Source of the DNA: Rikenellaceae bacterium | GTDB lineage: Bacteria; Bacteroidota; Bacteroidia; Bacteroidales; Rikenellaceae | NCBI GenBank assembly: GCA_015060045.1 | Contig: SUZH01000009.1 | Location: 1 to 64,000, forward strand | DNA length: 64,000 nt | Reading direction: 5' to 3' | Shown here: positions 7,419 through 19,259 of the stretch, piece after piece | Layout: each line of letters begins with the position of its first letter | Position numbering within the stretch: position 1 is the first letter of the stretch | The notes under the pieces: generated by a model | Told to the model about the DNA's origin: nothing | What the model saw: only the letters and a program-made list of their open reading frames with translations | The model's database searches: none | Program-made: the position numbers and the translations under genes

Positions 7419-10400
7419 TTACTGCGCCTGCTGGATTGCCTCCAGATCGGCCTTGACGCCAACCGAAAGGCTCTCGTACTCGCGCAGACCCGTACCACCC
7501 GGGATCAGGTGACCACAGATCACATTCTCCTTCAGGTTCACCAGCGGATCGACCTTGGCCTGGATAGCGGCCTCGTTCAGCACCTTGGTCGTCTCCTGGA
7601 ACGAAGCGGCCGAGATGAAGCTCGAGGTCTGCAGTGCAGCACGGGTAATACCCTGCAGCACCTGCGTCGAGGTTGCGGGAACGATGTCGCGAACGGTTAC
7701 CGTCTTCAGGTCGCGACGCTTCAGGCTCGAGTTCTCGTCGCGCAGCTTACGCAGCGAAACGATCTGGCCCGGCTGCATCGTCGTCGAGTCACCGGCGTCG
7801 GTTACTACAGCCTTGTCGTACAGCTCGTCGTTCACATCCATGAACTCCCACTTGTCGACAATCTGGTCCTCGAAGAAGCGAGTATCACCCGGATCCTCAA
7901 TCTTCACCTTCGACATCATCTGACGAACGATCACCTCAAAGTGCTTGTCGTTGATCTTCACACCCTGCATACGGTATACCTCCTGTACCTCGTTTACGAT
8001 GTACTCCTGGATACGCGTAGGACCAAGGATGTTCAGGATATCGGTCGGCGTGATGGCACCATCCGAGAGGGCCGAACCGGCCTTCACGAAGTCGTTCTCC
8101 TGCACGACAATCTGACGCGACAGGGGCACCAGGTAACGCTTCACCTCACCCTGCTTCGACGTGATGACGATCTCGCGGTTACCGCGCTTGATCTTGCCGA
8201 ACGTTACCTCACCATCGATCTCCGAAACAATAGCGGGGTTCGACGGGTTACGAGCCTCGAAGAGCTCCGTAACGCGCGGCAGACCACCGGTGATATCACC
8301 ACCCGATTTACCAACGGCACGCGGGATCTTGATCAGGATATCGCCAGCCTTGATCTTCTGCTTGTCCTTCACCACAACGTGAGCACCTACAGGCAGGTTG
8401 ATCTGCTTAACCTCCTCGTCCTGCTTGTTCATCACCTTGATAACAGGGTTCTTCGTCTTGTCCTTCGACTCGATTACGACCTTCTCCGACAGACCGGTCT
8501 GCTCGTCACGCTCCTCACGGTACGTAACGCCCTCGATCACGCTGTCATAGAGAACCTTACCATCGTGCTCCGAGATAATAACTGCGTTGTAGGGATCCCA
8601 CTCGCAGATCATATCACCCTTCTTCACCTCGGCACCGTCCTGCATGAAGAGCGTAGAGCCATAGGGAAGTGCGTGGGTGTAGAGCACGATCTCGGTCTTG
8701 GGATCCACGATGCGGAACTCCGACTGACGCGAAATCACGAGGTCGATCGGCTCACCCATGTTGTTCTTGCCCTTGATCGTACGCAACTCGTCGATCTCCA
8801 GACGACCCTCGTACTTCGAAACCACGTTGGTCTCCACGGCCGTACCACCGGCCACACCACCGACGTGGAACGTACGCAGCGTCAGCTGGGTACCCGGCTC
8901 ACCAATCGACTGGGCAGCGATCACACCAACAACCTCACCCTTCTGTACCATACGGGCAGTTGCCAGGTTGCGACCGTAGCACTTGGCGCAGACACCGTGA
9001 CGCGACTCGCAGGTCAGCACCGAGCGAATCTCAACCGACTCCAGCGGCGACTTCTCGATTGCCTCGGCAATAGCCTCCGTAATCTCCTGACCGGCCTCAC
9101 AGAGCACCTCACCCGTCAACGGGTGGATCACATCGTTGAGTGCCGTGCGGCCCAAAATGCGATCGTAGAGCGTCTGAACCACGTCATCATTGCGCTTGAT
9201 GGCCGTAGCCGTCAAACCACGCAACGTGCCGCAATCCTCCTCGTTGATGATCACGTCCTGTGCCACATCCACCAGACGGCGCGTCAGATAACCGGCGTCG
9301 GCCGTCTTCAGAGCGGTATCGGCAAGACCCTTACGGGCACCGTGGGTCGAGATAAAGTACTCGAGCACCGACAGACCCTCCTTAAAGTTCGAGAGAATCG
9401 GGTTCTCAATTACCTGCTGACCACCCTCAACACCCGACTTCTGCGGCTTGGCCATCAGACCACGCATACCGCTGAGCTGTCGAATCTGCTCCTTCGAACC
9501 ACGAGCACCCGAATCCAGCATCATGTAAACGGGGTTGAAACCATCCTCGTCCTTGATCAGGGTGTCGATTACCACCTTCGTCAGCTTCGTATTGATGTTC
9601 GTCCATACGTCGATGATCTGGTTGTAACGCTCGTTGTTCGTAATAAGACCCATGTTATAGTCATCCATGATGGCATCAGCGCGCTCGTAACCCTCCTGTA
9701 CCAGTGCCTCCTTCTCCTTCGGAATGATCACGGCATCGAGGTTGAACGACAGACCGCCCTGGAAGGCCATCTGGTAACCCATGTTCTTGATATCGTCCAA
9801 GAAAGCGGCCACCTTGTCGGCACCGGCCTTCTTCATCACCAGCGAAATAATGTCACGCAGCGAGCGCTTCGTCAGCACCTCGTTGATGTAACCCACCTCA
9901 CTGGGCACCTTCTGGTTGAAGAGGATGCGACCTACGGTCGTCTCCTTCAATACCTGTACGTGGTTGCCCTCCTCATCCAGATCCTCGACCATACACTTTA
10001 CGAGTGCATGCAGGTCGGCACGACCCTCGTTGTAGGCGATGATTGCCTCCTCGGGACCGTAGAAGGTCAGGCCCTCACCCTTCACACCCTTGCGGGGCTT
10101 GGTGATGTAGTAAAGACCCAGAACCATATCCTGCGACGGCACGGTGATAGGCGCACCGTTGGCGGGATTCAAGACGTTGTGCGAACCGAGCATCAGCAGC
10201 TGAGCCTCCAGAATAGCGGCATTACCCAGCGGGAGGTGCACAGCCATCTGGTCACCGTCGAAGTCGGCGTTGAATGCCGTACATGCCAGCGGGTGCAGCT
10301 GCATGGCCTTACCCTCGATGAGCTTCGGCTGGAAGGCCTGGATACCCAGACGGTGAAGCGTCGGGGCACGGTTCATCAGCACGGGGTGACCCTTGATCAC

Positions 10401-11678
10401 GTTCTCCAGGATGCCCCAAATAACGGGATCCTTACGATCGATGATCTTCTTGGCCGACTTCACCGTCTTCACGATACCGCGCTCGATGAGCTTGCGGATG
10501 ATGAACGGCTTGTAGAGCTCGGCAGCCATATCCTTCGGAATACCCATCTCGTGCATCTTCAGCTCGGGACCTACGACGATTACCGAACGGGCCGAGTAAT
10601 CGACACGCTTACCCAACAGGTTCTGACGGAAGCGACCCTGCTTACCCTTCAGCGAGTCCGAAAGCGACTTCAGCGGACGGTTCGACTCGTTCTTTACGGC
10701 ATTGCTCTTACGCGAGTTGTCCAACAGCGAATCGACAGCCTCCTGCAACATACGCTTCTCGTTGCGGAGAATCACATCCGGAGCCTTGATCTCAATCAGA
10801 CGCTTCAGACGGTTGTTGCGGATAATCACGCGACGATACAGATCGTTCAGATCCGACGTAGCGAAACGGCCACCATCCAGCGGCACGAGGGGACGCAACT
10901 CGGGCGGAATCACCGGAATCACGTTCAGTACCATCCACTCGGGACGGTTCACCTCACGCGATGCGCGGAACATCTCCACCACGTTCAGCTGCTTCAGAGC
11001 CTCGGCCTTACGCTGTTGCGAGGTCTCGCGCGATGCGCGGTCGCGCAACTGGTACGACATCGTATCGAGGTCCACCTGCTTCAGGAGCGTCAGCACAGCC
11101 TCGGCACCCATCTGGGCGATGAACTTGTTCGGATCCTCATCGGGGAGTTGCTGGTTACCCTTCGGCAGTGCGTCGATGATATCCATATACTCCTTCTCCG
11201 ACAGCGTAGCCAGACGCTCGATACCCTGTTCCTGAGCAGCACCGGCCTGGATCACAACATAACGCTCGTAATAGATGATCGACTCCAGTTTCTTCGACGG
11301 AATACCCAGCAGGTAACCGATCTTCGAGGGGAGCGACTTAAAATACCAAATGTGTACTACCGGAACGACGAGCGAGATGTGACCCATGCGCTCACGACGC
11401 ACCTTCTTTTCGGTCACCTCTACACCGCATCGGTCGCAGACAATACCCTTGTAACGGATACGCTTGTACTTACCGCAGTGGCACTCATAGTCCTTCACAG
11501 GACCAAAGATGCGCTCGCAGAACAGACCGTCGCGCTCGGGCTTGTAGGTACGGTAGTTGATGGTCTCCGGCTTCAAAACCTCACCGCTCGACTGGGCCAG
11601 AATCTCTTCGGGCGAAGCCAAACCGATCGAAATCGTATTGTAGCCGTGATTCGATTTATTGTCTTTCGTAAATGACAT
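7419..11678 (-). CDS. rpoC: DNA-directed RNA polymerase subunit beta'
   Basis: 1419 residues, typical for Bacteroidota. The N-terminal zinc-binding site [19 protein letters not shown] and the catalytic magnesium loop [12 protein letters not shown] are intact. The second zinc site lies in [18 protein letters not shown], and the trigger-loop region [16 protein letters not shown] is present. It forms the RNA polymerase core with RpoB, alpha and omega. It follows rpoB with a 36-base gap and is the last gene of the minus-strand operon. Confidence 0.98.
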   Translation of the reverse strand: MSFTKDNKSNHGYNTISIGLASPEEILAQSSGEVLKPETINYRTYKPERDGLFCERIFGPVKDYECHCGKYKRIRYKGIVCDRCGVEVTEKKVRRERMGHISLVVPVVHIWYFKSLPSKIGYLLGIPSKKLESIIYYERYVVIQAGAAQEQGIERLATLSEKEYMDIIDALPKGNQQLPDEDPNKFIAQMGAEAVLTLLKQVDLDTMSYQLRDRASRETSQQRKAEALKQLNVVEMFRASREVNRPEWMVLNVIPVIPPELRPLVPLDGGRFATSDLNDLYRRVIIRNNRLKRLIEIKAPDVILRNEKRMLQEAVDSLLDNSRKSNAVKNESNRPLKSLSDSLKGKQGRFRQNLLGKRVDYSARSVIVVGPELKMHEMGIPKDMAAELYKPFIIRKLIERGIVKTVKSAKKIIDRKDPVIWGILENVIKGHPVLMNRAPTLHRLGIQAFQPKLIEGKAMQLHPLACTAFNADFDGDQMAVHLPLGNAAILEAQLLMLGSHNVLNPANGAPITVPSQDMVLGLYYITKPRKGVKGEGLTFYGPEEAIIAYNEGRADLHALVKCMVEDLDEEGNHVQVLKETTVGRILFNQKVPSEVGYINEVLTKRSLRDIISLVMKKAGADKVAAFLDDIKNMGYQMAFQGGLSFNLDAVIIPKEKEALVQEGYERADAIMDDYNMGLITNNERYNQIIDVWTNINTKLTKVVIDTLIKDEDGFNPVYMMLDSGARGSKEQIRQLSGMRGLMAKPQKSGVEGGQQVIENPILSNFKEGLSVLEYFISTHGARKGLADTALKTADAGYLTRRLVDVAQDVIINEEDCGTLRGLTATAIKRNDDVVQTLYDRILGRTALNDVIHPLTGEVLCEAGQEITEAIAEAIEKSPLESVEIRSVLTCESRHGVCAKCYGRNLATARMVQKGEVVGVIAAQSIGEPGTQLTLRTFHVGGVAGGTAVETNVVSKYEGRLEIDELRTIKGKNNMGEPIDLVISRQSEFRIVDPKTEIVLYTHALPYGSTLFMQDGAEVKKGDMICEWDPYNAVIISEHDGKVLYDSVIEGVTYREERDEQTGLSEKVVIESKDKTKNPVIKVMNKQDEEVKQINLPVGAHVVVKDKQKIKAGDILIKIPRAVGKSGGDITGGLPRVTELFEARNPSNPAIVSEIDGEVTFGKIKRGNREIVITSKQGEVKRYLVPLSRQIVVQENDFVKAGSALSDGAITPTDILNILGPTRIQEYIVNEVQEVYRMQGVKINDKHFEVIVRQMMSKVKIEDPGDTRFFEDQIVDKWEFMDVNDELYDKAVVTDAGDSTTMQPGQIVSLRKLRDENSSLKRRDLKTVTVRDIVPATSTQVLQGITRAALQTSSFISAASFQETTKVLNEAAIQAKVDPLVNLKENVICGHLIPGGTGLREYESLSVGVKADLEAIQQAQ

Positions 11679-11714
11679 ATCTCTTTTCAGTTTTTACTGT
11701 TCAACTTATATACC

Positions 11715-14700
11715 TTACTCGAGCTTAACCGACAGTGCAAGACCGCGCAACTCATGCAGCAAGACGTTCATAGCCTCCGGAATACCCGGCTTGGGCAGGT
11801 TCTCACCCTTCACAATCGCCTCGTATGCCTTGGCGCGACCCATCACGTCATCCGACTTGATGGTCAGGATCTCCTGCAGGATGTTGGCGGCACCGAAGCC
11901 CTCAAGTGCCCAAACCTCCATCTCACCAAAACGCTGACCACCGAACTGTGCCTTACCACCGAGCGGCTGCTGCGTGATGAGCGAGTAGGGACCGATCGAA
12001 CGGGCATGCATCTTATCGTCGATCATGTGACCGAGCTTGAGCATGTAGATCACACCTACCGTAGCAGGCTGGTCGAACATCTCACCCGTACCACCATCGT
12101 ACAGATACGTGCGACCACTATGCGGGATACCGGCCTCGGCCGTGTACTCGTTGATCTGATCGAGCGAAGCACCGTCGAAGATCGGCGTAGCGAACTTCAT
12201 ACCCAGCTCGCGACCGGCCCAACCAAGTACCGTCTCGTAGATCTGACCGAGGTTCATTCGCGAAGGCACACCCAGCGGGTTCAAGCAGATGTCGACAATC
12301 GTACCATCCTCCAGGAAGGGCATATCCTCATCGCGTACGATCTTCGCAACGATACCCTTGTTACCGTGGCGACCGGCCATCTTATCACCCACCTTCAGCT
12401 TACGCTTCTTGGCGATGTAAACCTTGGCCATCTGGATCACACCCGTCTGCGGCAGCTCGTCACCATTCGTGAGGTTGTACTTCTCACGCTTGATCGAAGC
12501 ATCGGCCTTCTTCCACTCGATGATGTAGTTGTTGATCGTCTTCTCGATCAGCGCATCGGTATGCTCGTCACCGGTCCACTTGCAGGGGCCCAGGCTCAGA
12601 TAACCCGACACAACGCCCGTCTTCTCGTCGATGACGCGCTTGCCGATCTCCTCCAGCATCTTCTGCGAGAACTTCTGGCCGGCACCGTAGAGCTCTACGC
12701 CGAAGTAGTCGTAAATACCCTTCGTCGTCTTGCCCTGCAGGAGCGTCCAAAGTTTCTGTACCAGACGCTTCGTGAGCTCGTGGATCTGCTGTGCGAAACG
12801 CTCGTCGATCTTCTCGAGCTGGGCCTTCTCGGCCGTCTTACCCTTCTTCGACGAATCCTTGTTGGCACGGCTGTAGAGCTTCGTATCGATTACCACACCG
12901 TGCAGCGAGGGCTGTGCCTTGAGCGAAGCATCCTTCACATCACCGGCCTTATCGCCGAAGATGGCGCGCAGCAGCTTCTCCTCCGGCGAGGGATCGCTCT
13001 CACCCTTCGGGGTGATCTTACCGATCATGATATCGCCCGGATTCACCACAGCACCAATGCGGATGATACCGTTGGCATCGAGATCCTTCGTGGCCTCCTC
13101 ACTTACGTTCGGAATATCCGACGTCAGCTCCTCGACACCACGCTTCGTATCACGAACCTCCATGATGTACTCGTCAACGTGTACCGACGTAAAGAGGTCC
13201 TCACGCTGGATACGCTCCGAGATTACGATAGCATCCTCGAAGTTGTAACCCTTCCAGGGCATGAATGCCACCTTCAGGTTGCGACCCAGTGCCAGCTCGC
13301 CCTTCTCGGTCGAGTAGCCCTCGGTGAGGATCTGGCCCTTCGTTACCTTGTCGCCCGTCAGAACGGTCGGCGTCAGGGTAATCGAGGTATTCTGGTTCGT
13401 ACGGCGGTAGCGCGGCAACTCGTAGGTCGTCACCTCCGGCTCGAACGAAGCGAGAATCTCATCCTCCGTACGATCGTACTTGATCTGAATCTTCGTAGCG
13501 TCGGCGAAGGTTACCACACCATCACCCTCGGCTACAATCTGAATGCGGCTGTCGGATACCATATCCTTCTCCATGCCCGTACCGACGATCGGAGCCTCGG
13601 TCGTCACAAGGGGCACAGCCTGGCGCATCATGTTCGATCCCATCAACGCACGGTTAGCATCATCGTGCTCCAGGAACGGAATGAGCGAAGCAGCCACCGA
13701 TGCAATCTGGTTCGGAGCAACGTCCATCAGATCTACATCCTGAGCCGTCACCACGGGGAAGTCGGCACCCTCACGCGCCTTGATACGCTCGGGCTGCAGG
13801 AAGTTACCCTCGTCGTCAATCGGCATATTCGACTGAGCAACGATCTTACCCTCCTCCTCCTCGGCCGTATAGTAGCGTACGTGCGAGTTATCCATGTCGA
13901 TCTTACCATTCTCAACCGAGCGGTAGGGCGTCTCGATGAAACCCATCGGCGAGATCTTGGCATATACGCAGAGCGACGAGATCAGACCGATGTTGGGACC
14001 CTCCGGCGACTCGATCGGGCAAAGACGACCATAGTGCGTGTAGTGTACGTCTCGCACCTCGAAGCCGGCGCGATCACGCGACAGACCACCGGGACCCAGG
14101 GCCGACAGACGACGCTTGTGCGTGATCTCGGCCAGCGGGTTGATCTGGTCCATGAACTGCGAGAGCTGCGACGTACCGAAGAACGAGTTGATCACCGACG
14201 ACAGCGTCTTGGCGTTGATCAGCTCCACGGGGGTGAATACCTCGTTGTCGCGAACGTTCATGCGCTCACGGATCGTACGTGCCATACGCACGAAACCGAT
14301 CGAGAACTGATTCGAGAGCTGCTCACCGACCGTGCGGACACGACGATTCGACAAGTGGTCGATATCATCCACCTCGGCCTTCGAGTTGATCAGCTGAATC
14401 AGGTACTTGATGATGGCGATGATATCCTCGCGCGTCAGCGTACGGATCGCGGGATCGATCTCCATGTTGAGCTTCTTGTTGATGCGGTAGCGACCTACAT
14501 CACCCAGGTCATAACGCTTATCCGAGAAGAAGAGCTTCTCGATCACGTCACGAGCCGTCGCCTCATCAGGCGGCTCCGAAGCGCGCAGCTGTCTGTAGAT
14601 ATAAACCACGGCCTCCTTCTCGGAGTTGCAGGGATCCTTCTGCAGCGTGTTGTAGATGATCGAGAAGTCGATACCCGAAGCGTTCTCCTTGTGCAGCAGA

Positions 14701-15578
14701 ATCGACTTCGTACCGCTCTCGAGGATCTGCTCAATGTGATCCTCCTCAAGCACCGTCTCGCGATCTACGATCACGTTGTTACGCTCGATCGAAACAACCT
14801 CGCCCGTATCCTCGTCAACGAAATCCTCGACCCAGGTCGTCAGCACGCGTGCAGCGAGCTTGCGGCCTACGGCCTTCTTCAGATTCGTCTTCGTAACCTT
14901 TACCTCATCAGCCAGGTCGAAGATCTCCAGAATCTGCTGGTCAGCCTCGTAACCGATAGCACGCAGCAGCGTCGTTACGGGTAACTTCTTCTTACGGTCG
15001 ATGTAGGCATACATCACGTTGTTGATATCCGTGGCAAACTCAATCCACGAACCCTTGAACGGGATGATACGTGCCGAATAGAGTTTCGTACCGTTCGTGT
15101 GCATGCTCTGGCCGAAGAATACACCCGGCGAGCGGTGCAGCTGCGAAACGATCACGCGCTCGGCACCATTGATGACAAACGTACCGCGCTCGGTCATGTA
15201 GGGAATCTGGCCGAAGTAAACGTCCTGTACCTGCACGCCGAAATCCTCGTGCTCGTCGTCCGTACAGTAGAGCTTCAGCTTCGCCTTGAGGGGTACGCTG
15301 TACGTCAGACCGCGCTCCAGACACTCCTCGATCGTGTAGCGGGGCGGGTCAATGTAGTAATCGATAAACTCCAGAACGAAGTTGTTCCGGGTGTCCGTGA
15401 TCGGGAAGTTCTCCTGGAAGACCTTGTACAGCCCCTCGTTTTTACGATTCTCAGCCGTCGTGTCCATCTGGAAGAAGTCACGGAACGATTTGAGCTGCAC
15501 CTCGAGCAAGTCGGGATAAGGCACCCGATTCTTCACGGTGGAGAAGCTCGTTCTTGTTTGTTTGTTAGATGTGGACAT
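11715..15578 (-). CDS. rpoB: DNA-directed RNA polymerase subunit beta
   Basis: 1287 residues. The rifampicin-binding segment reads [17 protein letters not shown] followed by [15 protein letters not shown], so the Asp, His and Ser positions most often changed in resistant strains are wild type. The C-terminal [19 protein letters not shown] is the conserved contact with beta'. The start [14 protein letters not shown] is supported by the conserved downstream [15 protein letters not shown]. It lies behind an unusually long leader of about 640 bases after rplL. Confidence 0.98.
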   Translation of the reverse strand: MSTSNKQTRTSFSTVKNRVPYPDLLEVQLKSFRDFFQMDTTAENRKNEGLYKVFQENFPITDTRNNFVLEFIDYYIDPPRYTIEECLERGLTYSVPLKAKLKLYCTDDEHEDFGVQVQDVYFGQIPYMTERGTFVINGAERVIVSQLHRSPGVFFGQSMHTNGTKLYSARIIPFKGSWIEFATDINNVMYAYIDRKKKLPVTTLLRAIGYEADQQILEIFDLADEVKVTKTNLKKAVGRKLAARVLTTWVEDFVDEDTGEVVSIERNNVIVDRETVLEEDHIEQILESGTKSILLHKENASGIDFSIIYNTLQKDPCNSEKEAVVYIYRQLRASEPPDEATARDVIEKLFFSDKRYDLGDVGRYRINKKLNMEIDPAIRTLTREDIIAIIKYLIQLINSKAEVDDIDHLSNRRVRTVGEQLSNQFSIGFVRMARTIRERMNVRDNEVFTPVELINAKTLSSVINSFFGTSQLSQFMDQINPLAEITHKRRLSALGPGGLSRDRAGFEVRDVHYTHYGRLCPIESPEGPNIGLISSLCVYAKISPMGFIETPYRSVENGKIDMDNSHVRYYTAEEEEGKIVAQSNMPIDDEGNFLQPERIKAREGADFPVVTAQDVDLMDVAPNQIASVAASLIPFLEHDDANRALMGSNMMRQAVPLVTTEAPIVGTGMEKDMVSDSRIQIVAEGDGVVTFADATKIQIKYDRTEDEILASFEPEVTTYELPRYRRTNQNTSITLTPTVLTGDKVTKGQILTEGYSTEKGELALGRNLKVAFMPWKGYNFEDAIVISERIQREDLFTSVHVDEYIMEVRDTKRGVEELTSDIPNVSEEATKDLDANGIIRIGAVVNPGDIMIGKITPKGESDPSPEEKLLRAIFGDKAGDVKDASLKAQPSLHGVVIDTKLYSRANKDSSKKGKTAEKAQLEKIDERFAQQIHELTKRLVQKLWTLLQGKTTKGIYDYFGVELYGAGQKFSQKMLEEIGKRVIDEKTGVVSGYLSLGPCKWTGDEHTDALIEKTINNYIIEWKKADASIKREKYNLTNGDELPQTGVIQMAKVYIAKKRKLKVGDKMAGRHGNKGIVAKIVRDEDMPFLEDGTIVDICLNPLGVPSRMNLGQIYETVLGWAGRELGMKFATPIFDGASLDQINEYTAEAGIPHSGRTYLYDGGTGEMFDQPATVGVIYMLKLGHMIDDKMHARSIGPYSLITQQPLGGKAQFGGQRFGEMEVWALEGFGAANILQEILTIKSDDVMGRAKAYEAIVKGENLPKPGIPEAMNVLLHELRGLALSVKLE

Positions 15579-15683
15579 CGGTAATTAACCTAATTTTTTG
15601 CGATCGCACCACCACCTTGCGATGATCTGCGACCCATAACTTACCTCGGGGAAATCTTGTTTGTCGCCCTGATGCCGGTCTAT

Positions 15684-15902
15684 AGAGCCCGATGCCGGGA
15701 TTCACTCTGCAACCGATAAGATGCCCTATGGCGACGCTGTTTGACCGTCTTCGGAAAGAGCCTTCAAAAGCCCACCCCTCATGACACTTCCGGTTTCCAG
15801 AGCCCGATGCCGGGGTTCACTCTGCAACACGTTGCGTCCGGTCGTTTCGTGATAGGCACCCCCTCAATGACAAGAGCCCGATGGCGGGATTCACTCTTGC
15901 AT
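15684..15902. repeat. Three-copy hairpin repeat in the rplL-rpoB leader
   Basis: Three near-identical units of about 29 bases lie at 15684-15712, 15799-15827 and 15873-15902. Each has AGAG, CCCG, a 4-base loop, CGGG, ATTCA or GTTCA, then CTCT, so nested stems AGAG/CTCT and CCCG/CGGG can form. Copy 3 carries G in place of C in the loop and an extra T near its end. The spacing is uneven (115 and 74 bases), unlike a CRISPR. The units are transcribed as part of the rpoB leader if readthrough from rplL occurs. Confidence 0.8.
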
Positions 15903-16152
15903 TCAGGAGCCGCTTCTCACGCGAATAACCCGTCGTGTACCTACTCCGTTCACGCCCTTTCCCCATTCACGGCGCAACTTCGTTCGGCCACCCCCGTTTT
16001 ATCCGCGGAATGCTCCCGAGCAAAAGCACTCATCTTGAGCGATTTGCGGGAGCAATTTCATTTGTCTTCACACCTTCAGGATTCCCATAGCACGGGCCTC
16101 GTTATTCACTTTGGCCCCCTCGCTTGGCACCTGGGGTGTTTAGACCAAGAAA

Positions 16153-16186
16153 AGGTATAGGGCTTACCTGGTAAGCCACTATACCT
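16153..16186 (-). terminator. Attenuator-like hairpin after rplL
   Basis: AGGTATAG+GGCTTACC pairs with GGTAAGCC+CTATACCT with a single bulged base, giving about 16 stem pairs. No T run follows on the minus strand, so it is more likely a partial terminator or RNA-processing site than a full stop. Confidence 0.7.
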
Positions 16187-16222
16187 GTTTCTGATTTGGC
16201 GTGCTTATAGCAGCCTGAAGAA

Positions 16223-16597
16223 TTACTTCAGCTCTACCTCTGCACCAGCCTCCTCGAGCGAGCTCTTCAGAGCCTCAGCCTCCTCCTTCGAGATACCCTC
16301 CTTGATAGCCTTCGGAGCAGCATCTACGAGAGCCTTAGCGTCGCCCAGCGAGAGACCAGCAGCCTCCTTAACGGCCTTGATCACCTGGAGCTTAGCCTGA
16401 CCGGCGCTCTTCAGAATAACGTCGAACGTCGACTTCTCAGCGGGAGCAGCCTCACCAGCAGCGGCGGGAGCTGCAACAGCAACAGCAGCAGCAGCGGGCT
16501 CAATGCCGTACTCCTCCTTGAGGATCTGTGCCAGTTCGTTTACCTCGGTAACCTTCAGGTTAACCAGTTCTTCAGCAAGTTTCTTGATATCTGCCAT
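16223..16597 (-). CDS. rplL: 50S ribosomal protein L7/L12
   Basis: 124 residues. It has the N-terminal dimerisation helix, an Ala-rich hinge (about 35-52) and the C-terminal domain with [30 protein letters not shown] that contacts translation factors. It forms the mobile stalk of the large subunit together with L10. It follows rplJ with a 39-base gap. Confidence 0.98.
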   Translation of the reverse strand: MADIKKLAEELVNLKVTEVNELAQILKEEYGIEPAAAAVAVAAPAAAGEAAPAEKSTFDVILKSAGQAKLQVIKAVKEAAGLSLGDAKALVDAAPKAIKEGISKEEAEALKSSLEEAGAEVELK

Positions 16598-16636
16598 AGT
16601 AGTAGATTATTAAAATTTTGTTTGTTTCTTTTGTGA

Positions 16637-17161
16637 TTAATTGTTTCTCTCCTCGAGCGTCTTTACGAGGCCCGCGATCTTCTGACCTGCAGCACCCTGC
16701 AGTGCAGAAATAACATTCTTTGCCGGCGACTGGAGCAGTGCGATGATATCGGCAACCAACTCCTCCTTCGACTTAATGTTGCAAAGTGCGTCGATCTTAT
16801 CGTCACCTACGTATACGCAACCCTCAGCGAAGGCAGCCTTCAGCACGGGCTTATCCGACTTCTTGCGGAACTCCTTGATCAGAACCGCAGGAGCCTTTGC
16901 TACGTTGGTGAACATGATCGAGGTCGGACCCTCCAGGGTCTTAACCAAATCAGCATCTGCCTTCTCTACCTTCTCCAGAGCCTTCGTGAAGAGCGTGTTC
17001 TTAACAACTACGAGCTTCACGTCGTTCTCGAAGCACTTGCGACGCAGCGAAGCGGTCTGCTCGGCGTTCAGTGCCTCAATGTTGGTGATGTAGAAGTGAG
17101 GATAGGCTTCGAGCTGCTCGGCGAGGTTGTTAATTACAACCAGTTTTTCTTCCTTTGTCAT
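16637..17161 (-). CDS. rplJ: 50S ribosomal protein L10
   Basis: 174 residues, normal length. The N-terminal segment KEEKLVVINNLAEQLEAYPH and the LRRKCFENDVKLVVVKNTL region match the rRNA-binding domain. The C-terminal helix that carries L7/L12 dimers follows. L10 autoregulation through its own mRNA is known in E. coli, but only 18 bases separate it from rplA here, leaving little room for a separate leader. Confidence 0.97.
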   Translation of the reverse strand: MTKEEKLVVINNLAEQLEAYPHFYITNIEALNAEQTASLRRKCFENDVKLVVVKNTLFTKALEKVEKADADLVKTLEGPTSIMFTNVAKAPAVLIKEFRKKSDKPVLKAAFAEGCVYVGDDKIDALCNIKSKEELVADIIALLQSPAKNVISALQGAAGQKIAGLVKTLEERNN

Positions 17162-17179
17162 CTCTAACTTTCCTCCTTA

Positions 17180-17878
17180 TTATTTGGTTTCTACTGATTT
17201 AGGATCGATCTGCACACCGGGACTCATCGTGGTCGAGAGATAAATGCTCTTCACATAAGTACCCTTTGCGGCAGCCGGCTTGAGCTTGATAATCGTGTTG
17301 AGTACCTCCTGTGCATTCTCCACAATCTGGTTCTCATTGAACGAAATCTTACCAACCGACGTGTGAACGATACCGAACTTGTCGACCTTGAAGTCGATCT
17401 TACCGGCCTTAACGTCCTGAACAGCCTTAGCAACGTCCATCGTAACCGTACCCGTCTTGGGGTTCGGCATCAGACCGCGGGGACCGAGAATACGACCCAG
17501 CGCACCAACCTTACCCATTACGTTCGGCGTACAAATGATAACGTCAACATCCGTCCAACCGCCCTTGATCTTGTCTACATACTCGTCCAGACCTACGAAG
17601 TCAGCACCTGCAGCCTGTGCCTCAGCCTCCTTCTCGGGGGTGCAGAGTACAAGTACACGTACTACCTTACCGGTACCGTGGGGCAGCGTTACCACGCCAC
17701 GTACCATCTGGTTCGCCTTACGGGGGTCTACACCCAGGCGTACATCGACATCTACCGAAGCATCAAATTTCGTGAAAGTGATCTCCTTCAGAAGAGCAGC
17801 AGCCTCCGAAAGCTTGTAGGCCTTACCAGCCTCCACCTTGGCGATGGCGATCTTTTGATTTTTCGTCAACTTACTCAT
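17180..17878 (-). CDS. rplA: 50S ribosomal protein L1
   Basis: 232 residues, typical of bacterial L1. The conserved [16 protein letters not shown] segment and the C-terminal PGVQID are visible. It binds 23S rRNA at the L1 stalk and can repress translation of its own operon in other bacteria. It starts 8 bases after rplK. Confidence 0.98.
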   Translation of the reverse strand: MSKLTKNQKIAIAKVEAGKAYKLSEAAALLKEITFTKFDASVDVDVRLGVDPRKANQMVRGVVTLPHGTGKVVRVLVLCTPEKEAEAQAAGADFVGLDEYVDKIKGGWTDVDVIICTPNVMGKVGALGRILGPRGLMPNPKTGTVTMDVAKAVQDVKAGKIDFKVDKFGIVHTSVGKISFNENQIVENAQEVLNTIIKLKPAAAKGTYVKSIYLSTTMSPGVQIDPKSVETK

Positions 17879-17886
17879 CTTCTACT

Positions 17887-18327
17887 TTAGTTCTTAGGAA
17901 ATTCACCAACGACACTGATACCCATACTGCGAGCAGTACCGGCAACCATACGCATTGCAGACTCGATCGTGAAGCAGTTCATATCAGGCATCTTGTCCTG
18001 AGCGATCTCGCGTACCTGATCCCACGTAACCTGACCTACCTTCGTACGGTTAGGCTGAGCAGAACCGGTCTGAACGTTGGCTGCTTGCTTGAGCTGAATA
18101 GCTACAGGCGGCTGTTTTACAACAAAGTCGAACGACTTATCGCTGTAAACGGTGATGATGACCGGAAGAACCTTGCCTGCCTTGTCCTGCGTACGTGCAT
18201 TGAACTGCTTGCAGAAGTCCATAATGTTGACTCCTTTAGAACCCAATGCCGGACCTACCGGAGGCGAAGGATTGGCGGCACCACCTTTGATCTGCAATTT
18301 AATAAATGCAGCAACCTCTTTTGCCAT
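17887..18327 (-). CDS. rplK: 50S ribosomal protein L11
   Basis: 146 residues. The N-terminal domain carries [15 protein letters not shown] and the C-terminal rRNA-binding domain ends SMGISVVG. It forms the GTPase-associated centre with 23S rRNA and is the site of thiopeptide action. It is 16 bases behind nusG. Confidence 0.98.
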   Translation of the reverse strand: MAKEVAAFIKLQIKGGAANPSPPVGPALGSKGVNIMDFCKQFNARTQDKAGKVLPVIITVYSDKSFDFVVKQPPVAIQLKQAANVQTGSAQPNRTKVGQVTWDQVREIAQDKMPDMNCFTIESAMRMVAGTARSMGISVVGEFPKN

Positions 18328-18343
18328 AGTTTTCCTTTGTTAA

Positions 18344-18904
18344 TTATTCTTTTTCAACTTGTGTGAAACTCAACTCCATCGGAGTTTTGCGCCCGAATAT
18401 CTTCACCGATACCGTGAGCTTCTTGCGCTCGTTATCGACAGCCTCGATGGTTCCCTGGAAGCTTGAGAAAGGGCCATCGGTGACCTTAACGGCCTCGCCG
18501 ACGATATACGTTATTTCGTTCTCCTCCTCCATGGCATTGATCTCATCGACGCGACCGAGAATGCGGGCAACCTCTTGTGGACGGAGAGCAGCCGCGTTCA
18601 TCTGACGACCATCCTCTTTCGTCTCGCCCAAGAAACCAAGCACGTTGGGGATATTACGAATAATCATGGGAATCTGGCCTACCAAGGCAGCCTCTACGAG
18701 CACATAGCCCGGATACGAGACCTTCTCTTTGGAGACCTTCTTTCCGTTACGGATCGTATAATACTTCTCCGTAGGAATCAGTACCTGCGAGATGTAGTCC
18801 TCCAAATGAGCAAGGCGTATCTCTTTATCGAGATACTCCTTGACCTTTGCCTCCTTGCCACCAATGGCACGGACTACATACCACTCCTTTTTAATCTCAC
18901 TCAT
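18344..18904 (-). CDS. nusG: Transcription elongation and antitermination factor NusG
   Basis: 186 residues. The N-terminal NGN domain starts WYVVRAIGGKE and has YPGYVLVEA. The C-terminal KOW domain has GEAVKVTDGPFSSFQGTIEAVD. It binds RNA polymerase and couples it to the ribosome or to Rho. It is 15 bases from secE, the near-universal neighbour. Confidence 0.97.
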   Translation of the reverse strand: MSEIKKEWYVVRAIGGKEAKVKEYLDKEIRLAHLEDYISQVLIPTEKYYTIRNGKKVSKEKVSYPGYVLVEAALVGQIPMIIRNIPNVLGFLGETKEDGRQMNAAALRPQEVARILGRVDEINAMEEENEITYIVGEAVKVTDGPFSSFQGTIEAVDNERKKLTVSVKIFGRKTPMELSFTQVEKE

Positions 18905-18919
18905 TGCCGTAGCGAACGA

Positions 18920-19111
18920 TTACAGATTACCGAGCGTCTTGTAGATAAACTCCATCACGTTCTCGAACGTCAGGTCCATTGCCAACACGACAACAGCAAA
19001 AATGGCCGAAGCCACCATCACGACGATCGTCGAACTCTGCAGTTGCGGAAACGAAGGCCACGTCACCTTGTTTACAAGCTCGTTGTACGATTCTTTAATG
19101 TATTTCAACAT
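18920..19111 (-). CDS. secE: Preprotein translocase subunit SecE
   Basis: 63 residues. A short amphipathic N-terminal helix with ESYNELVNKVTWPSFPQLQ precedes one transmembrane helix (about 29-50). This is the minimal single-span SecE found in most bacteria. It clamps SecY in the inner-membrane translocon. It lies between tRNA-Trp and nusG. Confidence 0.96.
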   Translation of the reverse strand: MLKYIKESYNELVNKVTWPSFPQLQSSTIVVMVASAIFAVVVLAMDLTFENVMEFIYKTLGNL

Positions 19112-19136
19112 AATAATTTACTTTTTTATTCTTTAG

Positions 19137-19207
19137 CAGGAGCAGAGAGATTCGAACTCCCATCAACGGTTTTGGAGACCGCTATTCTACCCTTGAACTA
19201 TGCTCCT
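19137..19207 (-). tRNA. tRNA-Trp (anticodon CCA)
   Basis: Acceptor AGGAGCA pairs with TGCTCCT, the discriminator is G, and the anticodon loop CTCCAAA gives CCA. The T-arm has GTTCGAAT. It lies between tuf and secE within the operon and ends 25 bases before secE. Confidence 0.95.
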
Positions 19208-19259
19208 AAAGTAAGAAGCGGTGCGGTTTTACACCGCTTCTCGTAGTTTGAGTCGTGTA

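Larger units (their letters stand above)
15579..16222 (-). promoter_or_regulatory. Long rplL-rpoB intergenic leader
   Basis: A 644-base gap between rplL and rpoB within an otherwise compact operon. It holds the three-copy repeat, an 8-base inverted repeat TGCTCCCG/CGGGAGCA at 16011-16054 and a strong hairpin next to rplL. In E. coli the shorter equivalent gap contains an attenuator and an RNase III site, so a comparable role in setting rpoBC expression below ribosomal protein levels is inferred. No exact Bacteroidota promoter was found in it. Confidence 0.6.

Noticed and set aside
15684..15902. CRISPR-like array
   Set aside because: Only three short units at uneven spacing (115 and 74 bases), located in an operon leader, with no cas genes in the window.
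15741..16160. A 139-codon plus-strand frame in the rplL-rpoB gap
   Set aside because: It runs antisense through the hairpin repeats, resembles no family, and the third repeat unit is not in the same frame.
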